13,441 bases of DNA from Bryobacterales bacterium (GTDB lineage: Bacteria > Acidobacteriota > Terriglobia > Bryobacterales > Bryobacteraceae), in assembly GCA_003142355.1 (NCBI GenBank), contig PLMF01000178.1, positions 6,026-19,466 of the forward strand. Direction: 5' to 3'. How positions within the stretch are numbered: the first letter of the stretch is position 1; the number at the start of each line of letters is the position of its first letter. Position numbers and translations under genes: made by a program. Positions 8,394 through 13,441 of this stretch are shown piece after piece. The notes below the pieces were generated by a model, which made no database searches, was not told the DNA's origin, and worked only from the letters and a program-made list of their open reading frames with translations.

Positions 8394-8405
8394 TGGAGCC
8401 GGCGT

Positions 8406-8413
8406 AAAGGAGG
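8406..8413 (+). promoter_or_regulatory. Strong ribosome-binding site for the VOC-methyltransferase gene
   Basis: AAAGGAGG lies 5 bases before the ATG at 8419 and fixes that start. It is the strongest Shine-Dalgarno sequence on the plus strand of the window. Confidence 0.8.
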
Positions 8414-8418
8414 CGCCG

Positions 8419-9435
8419 ATGCTCACCGGCTTGCGCGCGATCGTCTATCGTGTTCCGGATCTCGATCGCGCCACGCAGTGGTACCAAATGCTCGTCGGGA
8501 AGCCGCCGGTCTTCAACGCCCCAATTGTCGTCATGTTCGCCGTCGGCGATGTCATGCTGAACCTGACGTCCGCCGATGGAGCCGCGCCAGCCTGCGATCC
8601 CCAAGTGATCGCCTATTGGGGCGTCGAGGACATTGAGGCGGCACACCGGGAGCTGATTGAGGCTGGCGCCACCGCGCGCGGCGAAATTATCACTACGGCC
8701 GTCAAATCCCGGGCCGCGACCCTGGTAGACCCGTTCGGCAACACGTTCGGCATCACCAGCAAGCCGGCGACAACCAAGCAGTCGCTCGATGACCAGCCGT
8801 CCCAATCGGCTCTGGGCGTCACCCTGTTCCGCGCCTTTGCGACCAGAGACGCAAGGCCTGAGGTTCGGGGACCAGATTACCTGGCCGAGAAGTTCCTGCC
8901 GGAAGAGTTCCGAAAGATGGTAGACAACCCGGCCGCCCGCGATTGGGTGATCGCCAAGGCACCGGGTAGTTATGAGTACTTCATCGCTCGCACGGCCTTC
9001 TTCGATGCCGTAGTGTGCAGGGCGCTGGATGAGAACGTGCCCCAGATTGTGTTCCTTGGCGCCGGCTATGACAGCCGGGCCTTCCGTTTTGCCGATCGCA
9101 TTCGAGACACCCGTGTTTTCGAGCTTGATGTGCCGTCGACCCAGCAGCGGAAGAAGGCGCTCCTCCGACAGGCCGGCATACCCGTGCCGGAAGCGCTCGC
9201 GTTGGTACCGGTCAACTTTACGCGCGACAGTCTTGACGACGTGTTGGCGGCTGCGGGCTTCGACCAGAACAGGCAGACGCTGTATGTGTGGGAGGGCGTC
9301 ACCTACTATCTCACGGCCACGGCGGTGGACCAGACGCTGGCCTGCCTGCGGCGGAATTCGCAGGCTGGCTGCGACCTCTGCTTCGACTATCTGATCGATG
9401 CGCCGGACATGACCAGCCGGTACGGCGTGGCATAA
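8419..9435 (+). CDS. VOC (glyoxalase-like) domain fused to a class I SAM-dependent methyltransferase, C-terminus cut by a stop
   Basis: The 338-residue product begins with a VOC/glyoxalase-like domain (residues 1-~118: YRVPDLDRATQWYQMLVG, 'YWGVEDIEAAHRELIEAGA', LVDPFGNTFGI). A short linker follows, then a methyltransferase of the leucine-carboxyl-methyltransferase-like group (TIGR00027) from ~130: 'RTAFFDAVVCRAL', SAM motif I VFLGAGYDSRAF with Gly214/Gly216/Asp218, FELDVPSTQQRKK, LYVWEGVTYYL, and CFDYLIDAPDMTSRYG. The substrate is unknown for this methyltransferase group. The start is set by AAAGGAGG five bases upstream. The frame ends at TAA (codon 339), but the missing family C-terminus continues downstream in the same frame to 9654. 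The shortened protein lacks about 70 residues of the methyltransferase fold and may be unstable. It appears to be transcribed alone, divergent from the YfiR operon. Confidence 0.85.
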   Translation: MLTGLRAIVYRVPDLDRATQWYQMLVGKPPVFNAPIVVMFAVGDVMLNLTSADGAAPACDPQVIAYWGVEDIEAAHRELIEAGATARGEIITTAVKSRAATLVDPFGNTFGITSKPATTKQSLDDQPSQSALGVTLFRAFATRDARPEVRGPDYLAEKFLPEEFRKMVDNPAARDWVIAKAPGSYEYFIARTAFFDAVVCRALDENVPQIVFLGAGYDSRAFRFADRIRDTRVFELDVPSTQQRKKALLRQAGIPVPEALALVPVNFTRDSLDDVLAAAGFDQNRQTLYVWEGVTYYLTATAVDQTLACLRRNSQAGCDLCFDYLIDAPDMTSRYGVA

Positions 9436-9654
9436 TCGCAGGCCCTGATGCGCGACACCTACCACGCCGAGCCGATCCAGTTTCGCATTCCCGAGGGGGC
9501 TCTCGAAGCGTTCCTGGCGGACCGCGGCTATGCGACCATCGAGCACCTGGTGGCCGATGATCTGGAGAAGACCTACCTCACGCTCGCCAGCGGTGATCTC
9601 GCCGGGAACGTGCTGGCCTGCTTCGGGCTGGTGCGCGCCGCAGTCGAACGGTGA
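9436..9654 (+). pseudogene. Detached C-terminal part of the SAM-methyltransferase
   Basis: Directly after the TAA at 9433-9435 the same reading frame continues with SQALMRDTYHAEPIQFRI, then 'LEAFLADRGYATIEHLVADDLEKTYLTL...GNVLACFGLVRAAVER' and a TGA. This is the usual C-terminal segment of TIGR00027 methyltransferases. The joined gene would be 411 codons (8419-9654) with one internal stop. The upstream residues RYGVA followed by TAA-TCG-CAG suggest that a CAA codon became TAA by a single transition. An ATG at 9448 could allow separate translation of 68 residues, but no clear ribosome-binding site precedes it. Sequencing error, recent pseudogenisation and a split gene are the alternatives. Confidence 0.8.
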
Positions 9655-9731
9655 CTGCGGAGGACGCCGGCGCCCGCGAGCGTCCCGGGCGCTAACGTAC
9701 AGACGCTTCCATGGAGCGCGTCTCCTGCCGC

Positions 9732-9737
9732 TATACT
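9732..9737 (+). promoter_or_regulatory. -10-like hexamer, possibly leaderless, for the DUF2905 gene
   Basis: TATACT ends 6 bases before the ATG at 9744, so transcription would begin at or next to the start codon. No Shine-Dalgarno sequence and no good -35 hexamer are visible. Confidence 0.4.
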
Positions 9738-9743
9738 CGGATC

Positions 9744-9956
9744 ATGTCCCTGGGCCGCCTGCTCATCGCGTTCGGCATCGCGCTGGTGGCCGTGGGCCTG
9801 CTGGTCAGCTTCGCCGGGCGGCTGCCTGTCAAGCTCGGCCGCCTGCCGGGCGACATCTACATGCACGGCAGGAACTCCAGCTCCTACTTTCCGCTGACCA
9901 CCTGTATCCTGCTGAGCGCGCTGTTCTCGCTGGTGTTGTGGATCTTGCGAAGGTGA
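9744..9956 (+). CDS. DUF2905 family small membrane protein
   Basis: The 70-residue protein has two predicted membrane helices (~4-24 and ~47-67) joined by a short loop holding the family signature LGRLPGDI followed by 'SSYFPLTT'. DUF2905 proteins are short, widespread inner-membrane proteins of unknown function. I chose the ATG at 9744 rather than an in-frame ATG at 9711, because the family starts at this point and the upstream residues (MERVSCRYTRI) are not hydrophobic. A TATACT hexamer just upstream suggests a leaderless transcript. The gene converges on signal peptidase I with a single base between the two stop codons. Confidence 0.85.
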   Translation: MSLGRLLIAFGIALVAVGLLVSFAGRLPVKLGRLPGDIYMHGRNSSSYFPLTTCILLSALFSLVLWILRR

Positions 9957-9957
9957 G

Positions 9958-10530
9958 TTACCTGAGACGGCCCATCTTGTCCAGGGGCCAGTAGACAAAC
10001 ACGGCTTTGCCGTAGATGTCTTTCCGTTTGACAAACCCCCAGGTGCGGCTGTCGCTCGAGGACATGCGGTGGTCGCCCAGAACGAAATAGCTGTCGGGAG
10101 GCACCACCTCGGGTCCCCATGAGACGCGGTCCCGGTATTCTTCCGGGACATAATCCTCCACCAGCGGGCGGCCGTTCACAATCACCTGGCCGGCGTCGAT
10201 TCTCACGGTGTCGCCAGGCAGGCCAATGGCCCGCTTGATGTACGATTTGGCCGGATCGGGAGGCCACCAGAACACCACCGTATCGCCGCGCTCGATGTTG
10301 CCCAAGCCGAAGCGATAAGTGAACTTGTTGATGAAGATGCGTTCCTGGTCGGCCAGCGCGGGCATCATGCTGGTGCCTTCCACCTTGACCGGCTGGTAGA
10401 TGAACACAATCAGAATGACCGCGATCATCACCGAAAACGCCAGGTCGCGCACCCAGGCAAGCGCGCTCCAGAGCCTCGAGTGGGCCGGCGTCGCGTCAAG
10501 GTGAGAATCCGGGCTGTCGTTTTCCTGCAT
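9958..10530 (-). CDS. lepB: Signal peptidase I
   Basis: The 190-residue protein removes signal peptides from exported proteins at the periplasmic face of the inner membrane. It has one N-terminal membrane helix (~29-45), then the family S26 boxes: nucleophile Ser54 in VEGTSMMPAL, general-base Lys99 in YIKRAIGLPGD, and GDHRMSSSDSRTWG (152-165), a close match to the conserved GDNRxxSxDSRxWG box with His in place of Asn. The order of boxes and catalytic residues is complete, and the single helix and short length fit the compact bacterial form. It sits 22 bases downstream of the DUF885 gene on the same strand, so it may be co-transcribed, but a promoter candidate overlaps that gap. Given the lipoprotein, periplasmic and outer-membrane genes nearby, it is general export machinery rather than a dedicated partner. 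Confidence 0.96.
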   Translation of the reverse strand: MQENDSPDSHLDATPAHSRLWSALAWVRDLAFSVMIAVILIVFIYQPVKVEGTSMMPALADQERIFINKFTYRFGLGNIERGDTVVFWWPPDPAKSYIKRAIGLPGDTVRIDAGQVIVNGRPLVEDYVPEEYRDRVSWGPEVVPPDSYFVLGDHRMSSSDSRTWGFVKRKDIYGKAVFVYWPLDKMGRLR

Positions 10531-10535
10531 CCCTG

Positions 10536-10564
10536 ATTCTATTTTACGCGCATCAGGGCGTCAG
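10536..10564 (-). promoter_or_regulatory. Candidate sigma-70 promoter for lepB
   Basis: On the minus strand CTGACG (10564-10559), a 17-base spacer and TAGAAT (10541-10536) form a reasonable -35/-10 pair. The -10 ends 5 bases before the lepB ATG, so the transcript would start at or next to the start codon. The -35 lies inside the last codons of the DUF885 gene. Confidence 0.45.
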
Positions 10565-12313
10565 CAGCCGGGTCAGGGCCGGCAGCGGCACAGCCCCTTC
10601 TTTGAGCGCCCAGTCGTTGAAGCCGGACTGGCTCGACGATGCGTGCTTCTGCCGGTATTGTTCGCGAACGCGCTGCCAGCCGCTCCAGCCGACAAAATAC
10701 ATCGGCAACTGGCAGGAGGAGAGCTTGGCGCGCTGCAGCTTTTCGGTGGCCTCTTCCGCTTCCTGGAACGTCTGCTTCTCCATCAGGTCGAGGGCCTCCT
10801 GATCGGTCATGTCGAGCATGTGCAGGCGGACGTCCAGAATCGCGTTGGCAATCACCCGCAGTTTTTCTTTGGCGAAGGTAAGCGCCATTTCCGGCGAGCG
10901 GCCCAGGAAACCTTCGTCGAGCATCGTCTGGGTCGCATACTCGCCCCAGCCTTCGATGTAAGCGCCGTTGCCAAACACCGATCGCAGCACGCGCCGGCTC
11001 TCGGGCTGTACATTGTTGGCGATCTCCATCTGCACATAGTGGCCGGGCATGGCTTCGTGGATGGTGAGCAGCTTGAGCTTGTAATAGTTGTATTCGCGCA
11101 GCTTGGATTCCGCGCGCTCCTGGGGCCAATCCGCGGGAATGGGCGTGACCCAGTAGAAAGCGCCCAACTGCGGTTCGAGCGCCGGCGCGGCCGAAAAACC
11201 GCCCACGGAATAGACGCCGCGCATGAACTCGGGCGTCGGAATCACCTGGAGATTCGCTCGCGGCGGAAGCGTCAGCAGACGCTTCTGCTCGACGAAGGCG
11301 CGCGCTTCGGCCAGATCCTGGCGTGCGTCGTCCATATAGGATTCGCGCGTGGAATGGCGCTCCGCGATCTTGGCCAGCACCTCGCCGATTACCTGGTTCT
11401 CGCGGGCGGCGCCCGAAAGTTCGGCGTGGTCCTTGTGCGCCGGCGCCAAGTGCCGGTCGAGCGGCAGGGCCAACTCGAGCATCTCCGCACGCACGCGTAT
11501 CAGCTCGCGCTCGGCCATCTGCAACATGGCGTCGGCTTCGGCCCCGCTTTCCAGGGTGAACCGGAACTTGCGCATGTACCGGTCGCTCGTCATGCGCCAG
11601 CCGGTATCATCGCGCCCGGAGAGGTTGTTCTTGAGAAAACCCTGGAACTTGCGCATGGCGTCCAGCGCCGACAGCGCAGCCAGGTTGTAAACATCGCGCA
11701 GGTCCCGCGGCACGGCGGCCCGGATGGTCTTGTCCACCAGGTCGATGTTGCCCTGGTTCTCTTCCATCGCCACCTTGACCCATACGTCGGGCGAGGAGGT
11801 CAGGTTCGTGCTGGCCTGGTCGAGGTAGAGAGGCGTCTTCTGCAGTCGCGCGATAATGTTGCGCATGCGCGCCGCTTGGGGCGCATACTCCAGAACGTAT
11901 GGGCTGAACAGCGCGTTCCCCAGCGTCTCCACATAAAGAGTGGGGTTGTGCAGATGGCTGTGCAACTCGTTCAAGTCCAGCAGAGCCAGCGAAACCTGAT
12001 CCTGCAGAATGTTCAAATCGGCTTGGTCCTCGGCCGAGAGTCGTTTGCCGTTGAGCGCGTCCAATTGCGCGCGAAAGTGTTCGTAATAATGCCGCTGCCT
12101 GTCGAGATTCTCCGGACTTGTGTCGTCCAGCAGGTTGTCGAGATTCTGGTTTTGGTAGTGGTGCAGTCCCACGCTGGTCGCCATGGCGGGCGAGAAGGAA
12201 AGCGTGGTGTGGACAAACTCATCCGAGAGGCGGGCGAGCCGATCGGAAGAACTACGGCTACAGCCGGCCGCGAACAAAACGATGGGAAGGATGATTGCAG
12301 CTAGTTTCGCCAT
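10553..12313 (-). CDS. DUF885 family lipoprotein (putative metallopeptidase)
   Basis: The 586-residue protein starts with a lipoprotein-type signal (MAKLAAIILPIVLFAAGC); Cys18 is the likely lipidated residue, giving an envelope location. The rest is the long alpha-helical DUF885 fold. The family's metal-binding motif is present as HEAMPGH (His419, Glu420, His425), with a conserved GWGEYA segment containing Glu454 as likely third ligand, so a zinc peptidase role is likely; the substrate is unknown. I chose the ATG at 12313 because the lipoprotein signal begins there. The open frame extends upstream to 12592, but that stretch lies over the small gene at 12331-12558, which has its own strong ribosome-binding site. 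The start has a TACAAT hexamer 7 bases upstream and no clear Shine-Dalgarno sequence. It follows the small gene by 17 bases. Confidence 0.93.
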   Translation of the reverse strand: MAKLAAIILPIVLFAAGCSRSSSDRLARLSDEFVHTTLSFSPAMATSVGLHHYQNQNLDNLLDDTSPENLDRQRHYYEHFRAQLDALNGKRLSAEDQADLNILQDQVSLALLDLNELHSHLHNPTLYVETLGNALFSPYVLEYAPQAARMRNIIARLQKTPLYLDQASTNLTSSPDVWVKVAMEENQGNIDLVDKTIRAAVPRDLRDVYNLAALSALDAMRKFQGFLKNNLSGRDDTGWRMTSDRYMRKFRFTLESGAEADAMLQMAERELIRVRAEMLELALPLDRHLAPAHKDHAELSGAARENQVIGEVLAKIAERHSTRESYMDDARQDLAEARAFVEQKRLLTLPPRANLQVIPTPEFMRGVYSVGGFSAAPALEPQLGAFYWVTPIPADWPQERAESKLREYNYYKLKLLTIHEAMPGHYVQMEIANNVQPESRRVLRSVFGNGAYIEGWGEYATQTMLDEGFLGRSPEMALTFAKEKLRVIANAILDVRLHMLDMTDQEALDLMEKQTFQEAEEATEKLQRAKLSSCQLPMYFVGWSGWQRVREQYRQKHASSSQSGFNDWALKEGAVPLPALTRLLTP

Positions 12314-12320
12314 TGCTGCA

Positions 12321-12326
12321 ATTGTA
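12321..12326 (-). promoter_or_regulatory. -10-like hexamer before the DUF885 lipoprotein gene
   Basis: TACAAT on the minus strand ends 7 bases before the ATG at 12313, in the 17-base gap after the small upstream gene. No matching -35 is seen. It is the third gene in the window with this arrangement. Confidence 0.35.
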
Positions 12327-12330
12327 CTTC

Positions 12331-12558
12331 TTATCCCGCCGCCACGCGCGCGCGACGCGGGATGATGAGCGGCGCCGGCGCCGAAACCGGTTGGGATCGC
12401 CGCCTGCGCTGCATGCGTGCGATCTCGCGCAGTACCTTGGCCCGCTCCGAGAAGGCCCGCCGCGCCGCTATCCCCTCGCCCATGGCGCAGCCCCAAAGGA
12501 GGGCGACCGATAGCGCAATCGCCGACAAGCCCTGTCCTGTAATCTTCACGATCGGCAT
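12331..12558 (-). CDS. Small single-helix membrane protein, function unknown
   Basis: The 75-residue product has one hydrophobic helix (~9-26, QGLSAIALSVALLWGCAM), a charged possible amphipathic or coiled segment (~30-55, rich in Arg/Glu/Lys) and a Pro/Ala/Arg-rich tail. I cannot assign a family. It is supported as real by a strong ribosome-binding site (AAGGAGGAG, 6 bases before the ATG), sensible membrane-protein composition, and its fit in the gap between rpoD and the DUF885 gene on the same strand. Cys24 follows the hydrophobic run (LWGC), but a lipoprotein is less likely than a simple membrane anchor because the segment before it lacks a basic n-region of usual form. It lies 17 bases upstream of the DUF885 start and probably shares its transcript. 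Confidence 0.7.
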   Translation of the reverse strand: MPIVKITGQGLSAIALSVALLWGCAMGEGIAARRAFSERAKVLREIARMQRRRRSQPVSAPAPLIIPRRARVAAG

Positions 12559-12564
12559 CAGCCG

Positions 12565-12573
12565 CTCCTCCTT
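12565..12573 (-). promoter_or_regulatory. Strong ribosome-binding site for the 75-residue membrane protein
   Basis: AAGGAGGAG on the minus strand lies 6 bases before the ATG at 12558. It is the main reason to accept this short gene and to reject a longer DUF885 gene starting upstream. Confidence 0.75.
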
Positions 12574-12645
12574 CGGTCAGTGTCCACTGCAATCGGCCTG
12601 CCGGAGAAGATGTTCTTTGTTATCAAAGGGGTCTTACCAGGTAAT

Positions 12646-12705
12646 GTGGCGCGGCCACGGCACATCCGGGTACAAGTGGCACGTAACCGCCACCCGGGGG
12701 GTGGC
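12646..12705. repeat. Cluster of alternating GTGGC / GCCAC pentamers with competing hairpins
   Basis: Five pentamers alternate in orientation: GTGGC (12646), GCCAC (12654), GTGGC (12676), GCCAC (12689), GTGGC (12701). The strongest hairpin is GCCACCC with GGGTGGC (12689-12705, 7 bp, 3-base loop). The middle GCCAC can instead pair with the GTGGC at 12676, so the two structures exclude each other. A third hairpin is 12646-12658. The cluster lies 44 bases after the rpoD stop on the minus strand and could end or attenuate that transcript, but it has no T-run. Confidence 0.5.
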
Positions 12706-12748
12706 AATCAGCGACACCCCAGGCGCGGAGCGGACCGGGCACTCTGGA

Positions 12749-13441
12749 TTATCGGGCGGCCATCAGGGCACGCAAACGGCGGGCGCGTTCAGGGGCGCGC
12801 AACTGCCGCAACGCTTTGGCCTCGATCTGGCGAATCCGCTCGCGCGTGACGTCGAATTCCTGTCCGATCTCTTCCAGCGTGTGCTCGCGCTCGCAGCCGA
12901 TCCCGAACCGCATCCGAATCACCTTCTCCTCCTTCGGGGAGAGCGTTTTTAGAATGCCCGCGGTTTCGTCGCGAACGTTCGATTCGATCACGGAATCGAC
13001 CGGTGAACCAACCCAGCGGTCCTCGATCAGGTCGCCCAGCGCCGATTCACCGTCGCGACCGACCGGCGTCTCGAGCGAAACCGGATCCCTGGAGATGGTC
13101 TTCAACTTCTGCACCTTCTCCACCGGAATGTCCATCCGGCGCCCAATTTCGTCATTTGTAGGAGTACGGCCCAGCTCTTTCTCTAGCTCGCGCGTCGCCC
13201 GCAGGAACTTGTTCATGCTTTCGTTCATGTGGACGGGAATACGGATCGTCCGGGACTGGTCGGCGATGGCTCGGGTGATGGCCTGACGAATCCACCACGT
13301 GGCATAAGTCGAGAATTTGTAGCCACGCCGGTATTCGAACTTGTCGGCGGCGCGCATCAGGCCGATATTGCCTTCCTGAATGAGGTCGAGCAGGTGAAGT
13401 CCGCGGTTCACGTATTTCTTGGCTACCGAAACCACCAGCCG
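12749..13441 (-). CDS. rpoD: Primary RNA polymerase sigma factor RpoD/SigA, N-terminal part outside the window
   Basis: The frame is open to the window edge and 230 C-terminal residues are visible. They begin at [14 protein letters not shown], inside sigma region 2, and continue through [19 protein letters not shown] and [20 protein letters not shown], the core-binding, -10-recognition and melting segments. The region 2/3 junction is TIRIPVHM. Region 3 (~70-150) has [15 protein letters not shown]. Region 4 (~165-220) ends with the -35-binding helix-turn-helix [20 protein letters not shown]. These match the housekeeping sigma factor closely rather than an ECF or stress sigma. The product directs RNA polymerase to most promoters. 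The gene is transcribed toward the small membrane protein and DUF885 genes, but a 190-base gap with a hairpin cluster separates them, so they are probably separate units. Confidence 0.96.
   Translation of the reverse strand, partial: RLVVSVAKKYVNRGLHLLDLIQEGNIGLMRAADKFEYRRGYKFSTYATWWIRQAITRAIADQSRTIRIPVHMNESMNKFLRATRELEKELGRTPTNDEIGRRMDIPVEKVQKLKTISRDPVSLETPVGRDGESALGDLIEDRWVGSPVDSVIESNVRDETAGILKTLSPKEEKVIRMRFGIGCEREHTLEEIGQEFDVTRERIRQIEAKALRQLRAPERARRLRALMAAR

Larger units (their letters stand above)
7886..8405. other. Long intergenic stretch without a convincing gene
   Basis: These ~520 bases separate the YfiR operon (leftward) from the methyltransferase (rightward) and must hold the operon's promoter, though no good sigma-70 pair stands out. 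Listed separately are a GC hairpin and orphan ribosome-binding-like sequence (8094-8158), an inverted repeat (8304-8327) and the orphan M23 3' end (8352-8393). A minus-strand frame at 8190-8426 contains a protein-like run (GITIGGKPLKDHLEEVDHYD) but no family I recognise and no convincing start signal; it may be the remains of a dead gene. There is no tRNA, transposase or CRISPR repeat here. Confidence 0.6.

Noticed and set aside
8362..9546. Minus-strand open frame of 394 codons opposite the VOC-methyltransferase
   Set aside because: It is antisense to a recognisable two-domain protein with a strong ribosome-binding site and shows no family features itself.
10643..12304. Long plus-strand open frame of 553 codons opposite the DUF885 gene
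   Set aside because: It mirrors the GC-rich codon bias of the DUF885 gene, and its translation is Arg/His/Gln/Val-rich with no domain. DUF885 has clear motifs and a lipoprotein signal.
12314..12592. Longer DUF885 protein starting at 12592
   Set aside because: It would put 93 residues before a clear lipoprotein signal and overlap almost all of a small gene with its own ribosome-binding site.
1..13441. tRNA genes, CRISPR arrays, insertion sequences, integrases
   Set aside because: I looked for cloverleaf-like segments, regularly spaced repeats and transposase or integrase motifs and saw none.

Overview
The window is high-GC bacterial chromosome, densely packed, with several 4-base start/stop overlaps and only one long intergenic stretch. 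The gene set (S9 peptidase, M23 peptidase, DUF885 lipoprotein, DUF2905 protein, many-domain sensor kinase, TonB-dependent receptor with a 'DLTDLSL' N-terminus) looks most like an Acidobacteriota genome, perhaps near Solibacter/Bryobacter. That placement is an inference from protein style only; no rRNA or tRNA is present to fix it.

Layout. (1) 1-2861, plus strand: the 3' part of an S9 prolyl-oligopeptidase-type peptidase, overlapping by 4 bases a membrane-anchored M23 (LytM-type) peptidase. (2) 2830-7864, minus strand, read right to left: a YfiR-like periplasmic protein, a CHASE8-like/HAMP hybrid histidine kinase with two receiver domains, and a TonB-dependent receptor. The three genes are joined by two ATGA overlaps, so they form one tightly coupled operon. 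(3) 7886-8405: a 500-base stretch without a convincing gene, holding hairpins, an orphan ribosome-binding-like sequence and a degenerate copy of the last 14 codons of the M23 gene. (4) 8419-9654, plus: a VOC-domain/SAM-methyltransferase fusion interrupted by one in-frame TAA. (5) 9744-9956, plus: a DUF2905 membrane protein. (6) 9958-13441, minus: signal peptidase I, a DUF885 lipoprotein, a small one-helix membrane protein, and the 3' part of the primary sigma factor gene rpoD.

The most interesting part is block (2). It resembles the YfiBNR system, in which periplasmic YfiR controls an inner-membrane CHASE8-HAMP protein and an outer-membrane protein controls YfiR. Here the diguanylate cyclase output is replaced by a phosphorelay kinase, and the outer-membrane partner appears to be a TonB-dependent receptor. 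The block lies between two direct repeats of 42 bases (38 identical), one being the true 3' end of the M23 gene and the other an orphan copy just before the methyltransferase. The receptor's C-terminal tail reads antisense into the M23 end. Together these suggest that the sensory operon entered the locus as a unit next to the M23 gene, though a decayed M23 duplication is also possible.

The other genes are envelope housekeeping (protein export, peptidases) plus the primary sigma factor. Three of them have a -10-like hexamer 5 to 7 bases before the start codon and no clear Shine-Dalgarno sequence, which hints at leaderless transcripts.
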